64,000 nt of DNA from Callorhinus ursinus (GCF_003265705.1 NW_020313157.1:2358934-2422933), one strand, 5' to 3'. Numbered from the stretch's first letter, positions 49,720 through 61,990 are shown. The notes: generated from the letters alone by a model not told the origin. Numbers and translations are program-made.

Positions 49720-51949
49720 ATGTGAGGGCCTGAACAGAGAGTGCTGCTGACCCCTGCCCTCATCCAGCCACTTTCTGTGTGCTCGGTAAACAGGCGACAA
49801 CAATGCAGGGTGGTAAGTGCTGGGACAGTGGAGGCAGAGGGTCCCTGAGCCAGCCCGAGGGCTTCTGGGGGAGGTGGTGGGTGGATCAAGAGAGCCCAGA
49901 GAGGGGATGAGGCGGGTTAGGTGTGCATCCATGTGCATAAGCCTGAAAAGTCATCAGTGAGCAAAGCTAATGAAGGAGACAGAGAGTATATTTATGTACA
50001 TTTTAAAAAACATTCATACAAAGCAATATGATGTTTCTGGATACAGACACAGGTATGTAGTGGAAAGCATGAAACGGGCCGAGGAGGAAACCAGCAGCTC
50101 CAAAATTACCCTCCCCCAGAGGAGGGGGCCGAAGGGATAATGAACGATAATGTTATATTTGTAAACATAATCCAAAGCAGATACGGCAGCATGGGAACAT
50201 CAACTAAGTCTTGGTGGTAGGATTCTTTTCTGTACTTTTCTGCGTGTTTGAGCTAGATCATGGGTTTTCAGGTCTTTTAAAGTGAGGAGGGGGATGGGAA
50301 AGGAGAACTGGCAGGAGGAACAGAGTGGACTGGAGCCTGGAAGGGAGCCTGGAGTCCTGTGTCTCAGAGTCTAGTCAGTAGTGGGAGAAGGGGGTCTCGG
50401 GGAGGAAGAGGAGGTGAGCCTGGGAGGGACAGGTCCTGAGGCCGGAAGAGCAAGACTGGAAGGCAGGCAGGATGGTTCCATATCAGGAGTCATGGATAGA
50501 AAGTCTCAGGAAGGCGGCAGGGGTATTGGGAAAGGTATGAACATACAAGAGGCTCAAGGTTGAGTCCTGGCTTGGAGTGGCTGCCCTAAATTATGATTAT
50601 GTTGTGTTTCTTGGATAATACTACCCTGATGTTTCTGTTTCAAGTGAGGCTCAGAGTTTTAGTAGCCTGCCCAGAGACTCAGAGTTACTCTAACACGGGC
50701 ATTCTGAGCCAGGAGCAGGCAAGCTGGCTGTCAGAGTGTCCTGCCTGGCCCACCCTTTCCTGGGCAAAGGGTTTGTCAGGTCTTGTAGGGGAACTGCACA
50801 CCCAGCTGCTCCCTGGCTGGCAGCTCCATCTGCTGCCCGCTGACCCTGAAAGGCTGCATGGCTGCAAGAAAATAGCTGTGTGTAGAATTCCTTGCTGCCC
50901 CAGTGGCCTGGGCTCGGATTTCAGACTCCTAGCTTTTCTGGTTTTCACTACTCCATCCTGGGCATGGGGACATAGTGGTTCCAAATTAAAGTTGAGGAAG
51001 GATTCTAAGTTTGTGTCGGGACCTGAGAGGGCTCAGTCCTGCCGCCCCAGATAAGAAGCTTGACTCTTTCTAAGTATAAAATGGTCAACCAAACCCCACT
51101 GCTCCTGAGGGAGAAGCCGAGGCCCATGGGCAGGGACAGAGGGCATGGTGGGTAGAATAGAAAGAGCCTGAGTTTAGGAGTTGCAGACTGCCCCCCCTTC
51201 AGGCCCAGCTGTGCCACTTGTCAGCTGTGCTGCAGGTCACATTCCCACCCCCCTAGGCTTGATGAAGGCAGGGACTTTGCATGCTGTGCAGTCACTCCCA
51301 TACCCCCCAAAACGGTGCCAACCACACGTAGCACTCAGTAAATAGTGGTGGGAGGTCTCTCTTGAATCTGTGAATTAGAGTAGCGTAAGCTTGTGGAGAA
51401 CACTAGAGACAGTGGGTTTACAACAGCAGGGATGCAGCAGGTGCTTAATAAATGGAGCCTGGTACTCCTGGTCTTGAACCTGGATGATGTCCTGACACCC
51501 AGGGGCACCAAGATTGACTTAAGCCCCGTTTAAACCTTGCAAAAATCTTCAAGATTACCCTGGTGTTACCCAAGGCAGCTTGAACTTCTGCATGTGGGTA
51601 ACGAGAGCCTGAGAGCACACGCCTGACATGGGCCTGGAGGTAGGGTGGCTTTGTGGGGCGGAAACAGATTAGGCCAGGAAACGGATCTGTAGTTACTACA
51701 CCAGCAATCTTCTCTGTTTAGGAGTACTTCCCCAGGATTAATAGTTGGGTGTGGAGGATTTTACTAATTACCATGGAAGTTTCTAGTAAGGAGAGTATCA
51801 GTCAATTGACCAATCAATCTGGTATTTACTGGATGCTTCCTGTGTACTGTGTACTCCTTTCTTACAAGACTTCCTCTCTGTAGAGATCTGGGGATTCTTC
51901 CTCAATCTGACCCCCCCCCAACCCTGTGACACATTACTGTGGTTGATTT
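49720..51949. other. PPL intron 1, mostly unique
   Basis: Weak L2-like text near 49740-49860 and an MIR/L2-like end (GCAGGTGCTTAATAAATGGAG) near 51437. Otherwise nothing recognised. Confidence 0.4.
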
Positions 51950-52019
51950 CCGGGTTCCCAGCCCTGGCTGCACATTAGACTCATCTGGGGAGTTTTATTT
52001 TATTTTATTTTATTTTATT

Positions 52020-52058
<39 letters not shown>

Positions 52059-52390
52059 TAAATTATTTATTTGACAGAGAGAGATACAGCGAGAGCAGGA
52101 ACACAAGCAGGGGGAGTGGGAGAAGCAGGCTTCCCGCTGAGCAGGGAGCCTGATGCGGGGCTCGATCCAGGACCCTAGGATCATGACCTGAGCCAAAGGC
52201 AGACGCTTAACAACTGAGCTACCCAGGCGCCTCTCATCCGGGGAGTTTAAAAGCGATGTCCAGGCCCTGTCGCAGACAGATTAAGTCAGAATCTCTAGGG
52301 CGGGGCCCACACTTCAGTCTTTGGATGTGTAGCCAGGGGTGCGAAGCCCACATTTACACTGATTACTTCGATCCATCTTGTCCTTGAGGT
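51950..52390. mobile_element. MER5A-like hAT relic split by Can-SINE
   Basis: CCCAGCCCTGGCTGCACATTAG, CATCTGGGGAGTTT, [SINE], AAAAGCGATGTCCAGGCC, AAGTCAGAATCTCTAGGGCG. Confidence 0.7.
51996..52233 (-). mobile_element. Can-SINE with long TTTTA/TTTA tail, inside MER5A-like element
   Basis: Reverse copy whose tail is an ~75-bp (TTTTA)n/(TTTA)n tract. Flanks TCATCTGGGGAGTTTTA and TCATCCGGGGAGTTTAA are near-identical target duplications. The surrounding MER5-like sequence resumes after it. Confidence 0.93.
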
Positions 52391-52479
52391 ACACACACCT
52401 TGCTTTCCCTTTGCCATAGCAGCTGCCTGATCTGTCATGCTGTATTCCTTTATTCTCGACTTTCCTGTATCATTCCGTT

Positions 52480-52745
52480 TCAGGTATGTGTCTTATAAAA
52501 TGGCACAGAGCAGGCTTTTGTTTTGTATTTTTATTCTCACCTAAGAGTCTTATCTTTTAACAGGAGAGTTTAACTCATTCACGTTTATTGTAATAACTGA
52601 TGTGTTTGGACCTTCCCCTATACAAAAATAGTTTGTATTTCCTATTTATCATGCTTTCTCTTTTGTTTCCTTTTGGCTCTTTTCCTGCATTTTATTGGGT
52701 CAAACTATATTTTCACAATTAAGTTAGGATATAAAGCCTGAATGG
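52480..52745 (-). mobile_element. L1 ORF2 fragment, reverse
   Basis: CAGGAGAGTTTAACTCATTCACG and ATTGTAATAACTGATGTGTTTGG are the reverse of a familiar L1 ORF2 stretch. Confidence 0.65.
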
Positions 52746-52853
52746 GACAGAGTGGATGAAAATACCCTGACCCAGGCAATCTGAATGTTTGCAATTATAG
52801 TCACTGGGGTGTTTTTCTTCATCCTGATTATTAGGTTATAAACCTTTGGATGG

Positions 52854-53046
52854 GGCACCTGGGTGGCTCATTGGGTTGGGTGTCATGATCCCAGGGTCCT
52901 GGCATCGAGTCCCGTGTCAGGCTCCCTGCTCAGTGGAGAGTCTGCTTCTCCCTTTCGTTCTGCCTTCCGCTCCCCCTGCTTGTACTCACACGTTTTTTCT
53001 CTCTCTGTGTCAAATAAATAAATTAATTAAATATTTTAAAAATAAA
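52854..53046 (+). mobile_element. Can-SINE, with internal deletion after the A box
   Basis: GGGGCACCTGGGTGGCTCAT, then TTGGGTTGGGTGTCATGATC: part of the region between the tRNA boxes is lost. Tail AAATAAATAAATTAATTAAA. Confidence 0.9.
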
Positions 53047-53123
53047 TCTTTGGGCTTACCTGTCTTTGGGTGCCCTTAATTCCAGGTCTTGCATAGGTTT
53101 GGAGTTCAATAAATAAGTGTTGA

Positions 53124-53322
53124 GGGATGCCTGGGTGGCTCAGTTGTTAAGCGTCTGCCTTCGGCTCAGGTCATGATCCCAGGGTCCTGGGATCGAGCCC
53201 CGCATCGGGCTCCCTGCTCGGCAGGAAGCCTGCTTCTCCCTCTCCCACTCCCCCTGCTTGTGTTCCCTCTCTCGCTGTCTCTCTCTGTGTCAAATAAATA
53301 AATAGAATCTTTAAAATAAATA
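53124..53322 (+). mobile_element. Can-SINE
   Basis: GGGATGCCTGGGTGGCTCAG to an AAATAAATAAATAGAATC tail. Flanking AATAAGTGTTGA-type duplications near 53111 and 53322. Confidence 0.94.
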
Positions 53323-53489
53323 AGTAAGTGTTGATCTGAGCAGACGTTTGATAGCATGTTAACAACTCCTGTCTCAGGGGTTGGTAACAGAGAAGGGCCT
53401 GTCCCCAGGCGGGTAAGAGCGGTGGAGAGATGACAAGGAGCTGGGGGTGGAGGTGAAAGTTTATTCAGCCGTGACTGACTATGTAGGAA

Positions 53490-53670
53490 ACTGGCTGGGG
53501 TGACAGCAGTCACCAGCCTGGATGCTTACTACAGTGGCCCCAGGCAAGTTGCCCCTCCTCCCTAGGCTCAGTCTGTTCACTGGGAGCAATAATAGTACCA
53601 ACCTGGAGGGGTTGTTATGAGGATCAAAGTGGAAAATGTGTCAGGCCCTGGGCCAGGGTACAACCCAGGG
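53490..53670 (+). mobile_element. MIR SINE
   Basis: CAATAATAGTACCAACCTGG, GGTTGTTATGAGGATCAAAG. Confidence 0.65.
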
Positions 53671-53941
53671 AGGTGTTCCCTCTGTGTTGATTGCTTCTCC
53701 CAAAAGGCCTGCTCAGAGGGACAGATTGGGATCCCCTCATGGTGGCATCTTAGGAGAATGTCTGAGTCAGTTGCCACCACTATTACTCAACTACTGGGAT
53801 TAACTGTACCGAGACAGGTGCCCACAAGATGTAAATCACTAGGCCTCCCCTGAGTGGTGAACACCTTGCTGCTTTGTCCTGTCTCCCCAACGTCTCCCTG
53901 TCATTTCGTGGATTGGTATTTTTTATTTATGTATTTATTTT

Positions 53942-54142
53942 TATTTTTTTTTAAGATTTTTTTTTATTTATTTGACAGAGAGAGACACAGCGAGAGAGGG
54001 AACACAAGCAGGGGGAGTGGGGGAAGGAGAAGCAGGCTCCCTGCAGAGCGGGGAGCCCGATGCGGGGCTCGATCCCAGGACCCTGGGACCATGACCTGAG
54101 CTGAAGGCAGACGCTCAACGACTGAGCCACCCAGGCGCCCCG
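53942..54142 (-). mobile_element. Can-SINE
   Basis: Reverse copy, T-rich tail (AAGATTTTTTTTTATTTATTTGACAGAG) at left and GAGCCACCCAGGCGCCCC at right. Confidence 0.95.
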
Positions 54143-54149
54143 TCACCCT

Positions 54150-54290
54150 CGTTCTGAGAAGGTGGCTCTGGAGCCTGTTCCAATCCTGGCACCACCACTT
54201 CTCAGCTGTGTGACCTCAGGTGGATTTCTCACACCCTCTAAGCCGCAGTTGTCTTCATCTGGAAAATGGGGGGATAGGAATTGTGGCCAT
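54150..54290 (+). mobile_element. MIR SINE
   Basis: CACTTCTCAGCTGTGTGACC, TCATCTGGAAAATGGGGGG. Confidence 0.65.
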
Positions 54291-54392
54291 GCCTCCAAAA
54301 GTCCGCTCAGTTCAATATTTATTGAGCCCCAAACCTATGCAAGGCCTGGAATTCATGGCAAAAAAGGGCCCCCTGAAAGATGAGTGTGTCCT

Positions 54393-54588
54393 GGGGCGCC
54401 TGGGTGGCTCAGTCTGTTGAGCGTCCGACCCTTGGTTTTAGCTCAGGTCATGATCACGTGGCCATGAAATCAGTGAGATCCAGCCCCGTGTCGGGCTCTG
54501 TGCTGAGCGCAGAGCCTGCTTCGCATTCTCTCTCCCTCTCCCGCTTGGGCTCTTTCTCTCTCTAGAATAAATAAATAAATCTTAAAAA
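54393..54588 (+). mobile_element. Can-SINE, older subtype
   Basis: GGGGCGCCTGGGTGGCTCAG followed by TCTGTTGAGCGTCCGACCC and TGTCGGGCTCTGTGCTGAGC, a distinct subfamily. Inserted in an L2 relic. Confidence 0.92.
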
Positions 54589-54657
54589 AATGAGGACGTC
54601 CTTATTGTCCAAAAATTTATAGTCTAATAAAGGCAGGATTAAGAAAAGTGCCCGATG

Positions 54658-54770
54658 GGGGCGTCCGGTTGGCTCATTTGGTGTAGTGTGAGACTCTTGA
54701 TCTTGGGGTTGTGAGTTCGAGCCCCACATTGGGTGTAGAGATTGCTTAAAAATAAAATCTTTTGAAAAAG
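54658..54770 (+). mobile_element. Short Can-SINE variant without CT-rich region
   Basis: GGGGCGTCCGGTTGGCTCAT, GTGAGTTCGAGCCCCACATT (B box) and GGGTGTAGAGATTGCTTAAA, A-rich end: the short tRNA-SINE form lacking the polypyrimidine stretch. Confidence 0.85.
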
Positions 54771-54835
54771 AGAAGTGTCCAATGACTGTAAGGGTGCCTT
54801 TCTCCCAGGACTGTAAGATTTTAATGGATCTTGTT

Positions 54836-55924
54836 GTGAAGGACCTGCGGGGGGGTAGGGGGGCGGTGATAGGTATCTGGCAGGTGCTCTCAGTGTTTAG
54901 CAATCATTTCCTGAGTGCCTACTGTGTGTGCCTTTGTGTCAGGATGGGATAGATGTCTGGGAGGGAGGGACAAAAGAAAATGGGGGCCGAGGGACACCCA
55001 GCACCAGAGGTTAAGCCTCCCAGCAGGTCTGGATGTCCCCGGAGAGCTGCTCCTGCCCTGGCTGGCTGGCCAGACCCAGAAGAGGATGACCCTGGCCAGC
55101 AGGCAGCCAGGCCCCTGCTCTGGGCTCTGGGAAGAGGTGTGCACTCTTACGCATTCCGGACATTCCAAAGCTGACGGCTCCTGCCCACCCTTCCCCTGCT
55201 CCCTGTGCATACCCACTGAAACAGAATTAACCCCCAAAGGGAAGGACGGGTAGACATGATCAAGGGGAACATGGGGACTGACTCAGGCCTGGAAGGCTGG
55301 GTGGTCCTGGCCAAGGAGGAAGGGCAGTTCCCACTAGACGGGCCTTATGCCCACCACTTCCTATCTCTACACACAGAGAAAGTTGAGTTGTGACTGGTGG
55401 GGGACAGAGTGGTTCTAGGCAGGCAGGGACAGCTGGGGACAGGGGCTTATGGCAGGGCTGCAGCACCCCTCTGGGGGTGTGATCTCTTCCCCAGAGTGGC
55501 AGGTCCTGAAAGAGACCAGGGCAGGAAAGAGGCTGTTCTCCCAGCCTGAAGGGGGGGATGGCGGGGAGCGAGCCATATGCCGTGGGCAGGGATGTTGCAG
55601 CTCTGGGGGCCTGGGGAAAGGGCGTTGGGCTGTGGTTTACGTGCCCTGGCCCTCTACACACAGGTACCATGCTCGGCTGGGTGCAGCTGAGAGCCCTGGA
55701 ATGTTTTGAAGTCAGGCAGCCAGGAATCTGTAGACCGGACCTGGCAGGTGTCTGGGCAACCTGTGTAGGTCTGGTGGGAGAGTGAAAGAGAGCAAAAGGG
55801 ATGATCATTTGTTGAGTGTTCCTAGGTACCAGGCTCTGAGCAGGACCACAAGATGCTCTGAGCATCCATCAGCTTTATTATGGCAGAACCGATGGGTTTA
55901 GAGCAAAGTGGCCGGAAGCCACAG
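54836..55924. other. PPL intron 1, unique
   Basis: No repeat or exon recognised. The 201-residue minus open frame at 55260-55865 has no recognisable domain. Confidence 0.45.
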
Positions 55925-56245
55925 AATCCCCTAAAACTGCATTGTCCTACTTGGGAACCACTAGCCACGTGGGGTGTGCTTAGAACAAGCTGAGCTGTGC
56001 TGTGAGTTAAAACTACATGCCAGGGTTCAGAAGACATAATATGAAAATGGTATGTAAAATATCTCATTAATAATGTTGTTCTGTCGACTACCTGTCAAAA
56101 TAATTTCTTAGATATATTAAGTTAAATAACATATCATATAAAAATTAAGTTCACCTGTTTCTTTTGACTTTTTTCATGTGGCTGCTGGAAAAATTTAAAC
56201 CACAAATGGTGGCTTGCAGCCTATTCCTATGGGACAGTAGTAGCC
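55925..56245 (+). mobile_element. AT-rich DNA-element-like relic
   Basis: ACTAGCCACGTGGGGTGTGC, ATCTCATTAATAATGTTGTTC, GTTCACCTGTTTCTTTTGAC, CCTATGGGACAGTAG: the most complete of the three copies. Confidence 0.6.
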
Positions 56246-56319
56246 TTGAACTCAAAGCGATACAATATGAACTCCCATTTGGGGATGTTCCCCACCTGTG
56301 AAGTGTGTCTTTCTCTTTG

Positions 56320-56620
56320 CTGCTCCCTACGTAGACACCATAACCCTATTTATGGATGAGGAAATTCAGGTAGGTAGGAGAAATAGCACGTTTGGTTATG
56401 CCAGACACCCGCGCGGCTCATTGCACTGTTGCTGGGAGGAGCGTTGTGTGGGGCACAGTCTTGAGCCTTGGCCATGTGACTGCCACATCCAAAGTGCTTT
56501 ACAAGGATTATCTCCTTGAATTGTTTCAACCCTCTGGCGTGGGACAGATTCTTATCACCATTTCACAGACGAGAAAATAGACAAAGAGAGGGTAAGGAGC
56601 CCGCCCAGGTCAGAGTAACA
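56320..56620 (-). mobile_element. MIR SINE pieces
   Basis: CATCCAAAGTGCTTTACAAGG, TTATCACCATTTCACAGACGAG. Confidence 0.65.
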
Positions 56621-57859
56621 CCAGATCCTACGTTCTTTCCATGTGCCAGGATGACCCCCTCCCTGCAGGCGAGATAGAGAGGAAAATGGGCCAACTGGTT
56701 CAGCATGACTTGGGCACGGAGAGCTGAAGGCAGCAAGGGTAGCTGCTAGCTGGAGGGTTGGCCCTTCACGGTGTTCTTGGAGGGCCTGGGTCCCTCCTGG
56801 AGGTAGGAGGCTGGGAAGCAGGTCCTTCCTGCTTCTGAGCTTGGGAAGGAGATAGAGAATCTGAGTGGGTCAGCTGGGAATGCAGTGAGTAAACCAAGTC
56901 TTAGCCAGGGTGGTCCTGGAGGCGATCTACAAACAGAAACCCCCCCCGCCCCGGAAAGTCCCCGCTGGTACAAGGGCCCCGAGGCAGAAAAGGCTGGGCA
57001 CAGGGAGTCCTATGGGCCTTGGGCAGGAGTTTGAGCTCTATTCTCAGAGCATTTGGGAGCCCTGGCAAGTTGGAGGCCGGACAGTGGTAAGATGAGGTTG
57101 CATTGTTGAAATGTGCTGAAGCTGGTTGGAGGCAGCTAGAGTATGGGCACGGGGAGACAGTTGGGGGTGGCTGTTGCATTGGTCCAGGTGAGAGGTAGCA
57201 GCCTTGATCAGGCTGAGACCATAGAACAAAGGGAGGATGGAGGCACAGGAGATCTGTTCCCAGGTGGAACTGGGAAGGGAAAGGCAGGGATCTGGGGCGG
57301 TTCTGGGGTTCTGCTTGAACAACCAGGTAGACAGGCCCTCCCTGCCCTCCCGTTCTGCGGTTTCCCTCCTACAGATGGGGGAGAGTTCTCAGAACAGCAG
57401 AGACCCTTCGGTGGAAACACACCATACCCTTCAAATCCCAAACCTGATTCTAAGCCCAAACCCAAGGCAGTTCAGTGGGACCAGGCCTGGGATCCGAATC
57501 CTCCCAGCAGTCTCACTACCCATGTATATACACCAGCCTCCCTCTGCAGGGATTGGTGGAGACATTTCCAAATATTGACGTTACTTGCGAATTTCCCATG
57601 CCTGGACGAGGCAAGATCCGCAAGGCAGAGCCAGAGCATGTCTTAGCTTGCGTGAGGATCAGTGTGAATGGTGTGCTGGCCTGGGGTCTTTGTTTTTTAG
57701 CTCCCTGGTGCCAGTGAACCGCCATCAGGTCTCAGCTGCTGGCTTTTATCATCTCCTTAAAAGGAGCCCAGATCCCTGGACAGTGACCCCACGTGGAGGC
57801 AGAGAGCCTGGGCTCCCCCATAGAGCAGCCCTCTCTCATTTAACCCCTGGCCGAGCCCT
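56621..57859. other. PPL intron 1, weak L2-like relics
   Basis: TGGTAAGATGAGGTTGCATTG and GTTGCATTGGTCCAGGTGAG near 57085-57190 suggest an old reverse L2. The rest is unassigned. Confidence 0.4.
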
Positions 57860-58010
57860 GTGGCATGCATGTTGAGATGACCCCACTGACAGATGGGGAA
57901 ACTGAGGCTCAGAGAGGCTAAGTAATTCACAGCTTAGTAAGGACTGAGTCAGGATTCAAATGCAGGCCTGCTGCCTTCTGTCTGGGTGCTTAACCATCAG
58001 GCCATACTGC
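57860..58010 (-). mobile_element. MIR SINE
   Basis: CAGATGGGGAAACTGAGGCTC, GTCAGGATTCAAATGCAGGC. Confidence 0.8.
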
Positions 58011-59659
58011 CCTTCCAGCTGGGGAAAAGGGAAAGGAGCTCCTGCACAAAATTCAAGCAAGAAGAGAGGTGGGCAGTAGGATTGGGGGAGGAGGAGGGTC
58101 CCCTGAGATGCCTGTGTTCTCTTTTCCTGCTCATATACTCCATCCATGGTGTGTAACTGACCTGGGTGCCACCTCTGTCCCCACTTCTCTGGACGGCACC
58201 CCTGCTGGCTCGCTGACTAGATCCCCATATTGCTGCTGACCTTCTGGGCTTGAGTGGCCACCTGCAGAGCAGGTTGGACTGTGGTTATTGAGTTTCTAAC
58301 TCCTGGTGACAGAATGGGAGTACCTGGTGTCATTTAAAGCTCTCAGGCTCTCCCCCTGTGGTTCCAGTGCTCTGAGTACATCCTGGGACACAAAAGAGGC
58401 ACTTGTTCCAGGCTGGTGCCTGCAGGCTCAGACCCAAAAGGCCCTTGTTTGTCCCTCAGTGTGTCCTCACCCACAAGGTATCCTCGGCATGCCTTGGACA
58501 TGACCCTGGCCCTCCTGGGCCCGTGCCAGACCCCGGCTTCATCCGCCCAGGAGAAGAAAATGAGGGCTGATTCTCTGGAGAAATGGGCCCAAATCTGCTG
58601 GGGACCGCCGCCCCAACCTGGCTTGTGTGACGCACACAGCAGCACTTGGGCTGGACCGGGCTGGGCTGAGGGGGCTGTCGTGGGGACAGCTGAGTCCCTA
58701 GTCCCACCAGCTTCTACCAGGTGGGGTCTTGGGTCACAGCACCCCACCTCCTCCCTGCCTGTCCACAGGTGGGTGTCCTAGATGCCATTCCCATCACCAA
58801 GGTGTCCTGTAGGGGTCTGCTGGAAAACCCAGAAATCTGGAAGGAAACTTTATAAACTAAACTATAAACTTGTTTCTAATTCCTCAGTTTCTCCCTAATG
58901 TCTTTAGGCTGTTCCAGGACCCCACTTTGCATTCAGCGGTCCCATCTTCTTAGGCTCCTCCAGGCTGATGGTTTCTCAGCCTTGTCTTTCATGGCCTTGA
59001 CACTTTTGAAGAGGGCTGGTCAGGTGTTCTGTAAACCGTCCCTCAGTTTGGGCTTGTCTGCTGGCCCCTAACCATGAGATGGAGGTCATATACTGAGAAG
59101 GGTTCCTTGGAGGCGATCTTGTGTCCTCCTTGGTCCCCGATGTCAGGTGGTTCCACTGTATTGATATGCCTTCCCCCTGGGGATGTGAACCTTCTGTCCT
59201 CGCCACTGTGAATTTACTGATTTTCAGAAGAAACCTATTTTACGGGACCAGGCATGACTGGCAAGCAGGAGCCCACAGGCAGAACCCCATGCACGGGGGC
59301 CCCATAAGGCCTCAGGTGCATTGTGAAGGGCACCCTCTATGGGGTGTAAAAGTGCAGTGAGTACATGTTGTGTGGATGAGCGGTCATCCTCACCGTTTGT
59401 GAAGCCCCTGCAATGGGCCTGGTAAGTCGAGGTCCTTCACTGAACGATATTTGTTGAATGTCTCCTACGTGCCCCGCACTGGTTAGGCACTGGTGAAACC
59501 AGGGAGATTCCACTTGTGAACCTAAGTGATCTCTAAACTGCTTTTGGGACTCCAGAGGCTGCCCTGAACCTCCAGCTCAGTCCTTGAACCCCAAAGTGGT
59601 CTTTGAAACTCATTCAGGTGTTTCCAGAAGTGCCCCTGACCTTTCCCCCACCCACCTCA
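58011..59659. other. PPL intron 1, unique
   Basis: Nothing supportable beyond an L2-like scrap (TGAACGATATTTGTTGAATG) near 59440. Confidence 0.4.
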
Positions 59660-59880
59660 CTTAACTAGGTGGGATGGACTATTCCCATTTTACAGATGGT
59701 AAAAGAGGTTCAGAAGCATAAAGTAGCTCCTCCAAGCTTACACCAATGGCTGGTGCAGTCAGGATTTGAATGCTGTCTGACTCCAGGCACCAGCTGCCTC
59801 CTGCATGACCTTGGGTAGGTGCCTTTGCTTCTGAGGGCCTCAGTTTGTGCATCTGTGTAATGAGCAGGTGGGGCTGGATG
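59660..59880. mobile_element. MIR pieces, reverse then forward
   Basis: CCCATTTTACAGATGGTAAAAG (reverse), then GACCTTGGGTAGGTGCC, GGGCCTCAGTTTGTGCATC (forward). Confidence 0.65.
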
Positions 59881-60349
59881 ACTTCCAAGCCACCTTCTAG
59901 TACCGAAGGCCACTTGCCCTTAGAACCTGTGTCCGTGTTAAACTTCTGAGTAAGTAGAGGGAGGCCGGGTGTGTCCCTCTCCCAGCATGTCACTCAGACC
60001 TGCCTCCCCTCTCTGGGGTGGGGGCACCTTGGCTTTCCTGGCTCTGCCGGTGATTGTCGTCTCCGTGGGTGGGACAAGACTGGTCGGGGGTGGTGGGGAA
60101 GGGGTGTATCTTGGTCTCCATCAGTCGGGCCGATGCCCTGTCTGGATGCCCCCATGGGTCTTATTAGTGAGATGAAAAGCTGGACTGGCCAAGCCAGTTC
60201 CCAGGCCTTTTGGGATCTGTGCCCCTTCCCTGCAGGTTGCTGACCTGCCCACGTTCCTGCATTCCTGCACTCCTGGCCGGAATGCAGGACCCTGTGGGGA
60301 CTCTCATTCAGGACCTCAAACCCAAAAGGCATAAGTACTAGGACTGTGC

Positions 60350-60560
60350 CCCAGAGGCCTGGATTAGAACCCCAGCTCTCCTTGTTTCCTGGCAGCGGAC
60401 TGGAGCCAAGTTATTGAGTCAGTGCCTCAGTTTCCCCATCTGTAAAATTGGAGAACAGTGCAACTTCAGCAGTGGTAGGATTAAAGGAGCTCATCTCTAT
60501 GTGACTTGCTTAGCACTGGTGGGCACAGGGTCAACTCTGTGTGTGTTAACTAGCATCTTC
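60350..60560 (+). mobile_element. MIR SINE
   Basis: GCCTCAGTTTCCCCATCTGTAA, CTTGCTTAGCACTGGTGGGC. Confidence 0.75.
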
Positions 60561-60694
60561 TAGGCAGCTGGGCGTAGCCTGGAGCTGGTCTAGCCTCCAC
60601 GGAAAACGGGATAGAAGGCAGGAAGAACACTCAAGGGGGTGGGGGAAGAAGAAACAAGCCCCTATCACTTAGAAATGGCACTTACCAACTTTTC

Positions 60695-61440
60695 TGGTAT
60701 CAGCTTTATTGAGACATAACTCACATAGCATACCATTCCCTCACTTAAAGTATACAGTTAGTTTTTAGTATATTTACGGAATTACCCAACTCTCACCACA
60801 ACCAATTTTAGAACATTTTCATCACCCCCCAAAAGACACCCCATACCCTTCAGTGCTCACTTGCCAGCCCCACCCCAGCCCCAGCAACGACTAATCTGCT
60901 TTCTGCTTCTATGGATTGGTCTATTCTAGATATTTCATGTAAATGGAATCCTACTATATGTGACCTGTTGTGTCTGGCTGCTTTCACTTGGCGTAATGGT
61001 TTTGCGGTTCACCCACGCTATAGCAGGTGTTGGTGTTTCATTCCTTTCTTTGCTGAGTGATATTCCATTTAATGGATATTCCACATTTTGTTTATCCATT
61101 CATTGGTGGGTGAACACTTGTGTTGTTTCCACTTTTTGGCTATTATAAGTAGTGCTGTTAGGAACATTTGTGTTTCGTTCAAGTTTCTGTGTGGGCCTAT
61201 GCTTTCATTTCTCTTGGGTAGATACTTAGGAGTGGAATTACTGGGTCATGTGGCAACTTTATGTTTAACTTTTTGAGGAACTTCCAGATGCTTTCCAAAG
61301 CTGCTGCACCATTTTACAGTTCCTACCTACTGTGAGTGAGGGTTCTGATTTCTCCATATCCTTGTTACCAAATCATTATGGTCTGTCTTTTTGATTATCA
61401 CCATCCTGGTGGGTGAGAAGTGGTATCCCATTGTGGTCTA
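60695..61440 (-). mobile_element. Ancient L1M fragment, longest copy
   Basis: GCTTTATTGAGACATAACTC, CAACTCTCACCACAACC, TTCATTGGTGGGTGAACAC, CTCTTGGGTAGATACTTAG, GCTGCTGCACCATTTTACAG. ~745 bp, the most complete L1M copy here. Confidence 0.8.
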
Positions 61441-61479
61441 GGGCACTTGGCAGTCCATGCCTAGGATGTGTTGGGAGCC

Positions 61480-61990
61480 GTGCAGGATTGTCAAATGGGG
61501 TTGCTAATGGCATGAACTTGGGGGCCTGCCTGGGTTGGAATTCTGGCTCTAACATTTAATTTAATTACTGTGTAACTTTGAGAAAATTACTAAAACTCTC
61601 TGGTCCTCCATTTCCACATCTTTAAAGTGGGGACAATAATATGATGACCCACTGGGCCAACACCTACCTCACAGGATTGTAATGAAGATTAAGAAATGAG
61701 CAGAGAGACTGGCACGTGAAATACAAGCTCATACTATTCTGGTGATGGTGGTGGTTGCTACACATGCGCTTGTGATTTTCCCAATGCCCCTATGAGTAGC
61801 TGTGAGCCAGTATTTGATGAAGTGGCCTCTGGAGCAAGACTGCCTGAGCAGAGAGTCCTGGTGCCCCATTCACAAGGTGTATGACACTGGACAAGCACCT
61901 TGACATCTCTGAGCCTTGGTTTCCTATAAACTCTGTAAAGGGACACACAACCCTCCCCCAGGGCTTAGGGTAAGGATGTTGTTGAGGCAG
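61480..61990 (+). mobile_element. Two MIR copies
   Basis: 61480-61750 (ACTGTGTAACTTTGAGAAAAT, GGACAATAATATGATGACCC) and 61800-61990 (CACTGGACAAGCACCTTGAC, GCCTTGGTTTCCTATAAAC). Confidence 0.7.

Larger units (their letters stand above)
54300..54835 (-). mobile_element. L2 relic split by two Can-SINEs
   Basis: TTCAATATTTATTGAGCCCC, then after the first SINE CAAAAATTTATAGTCTAATAAAG, then after the second GTAAGATTTTAATGGATC. Confidence 0.5.

Noticed and set aside
55260..55865. 201-codon minus-strand open frame in PPL intron 1
   Set aside because: Pro/Ser/Leu-rich with no recognisable family. Stop-free length is plausible by chance in GC-rich DNA.
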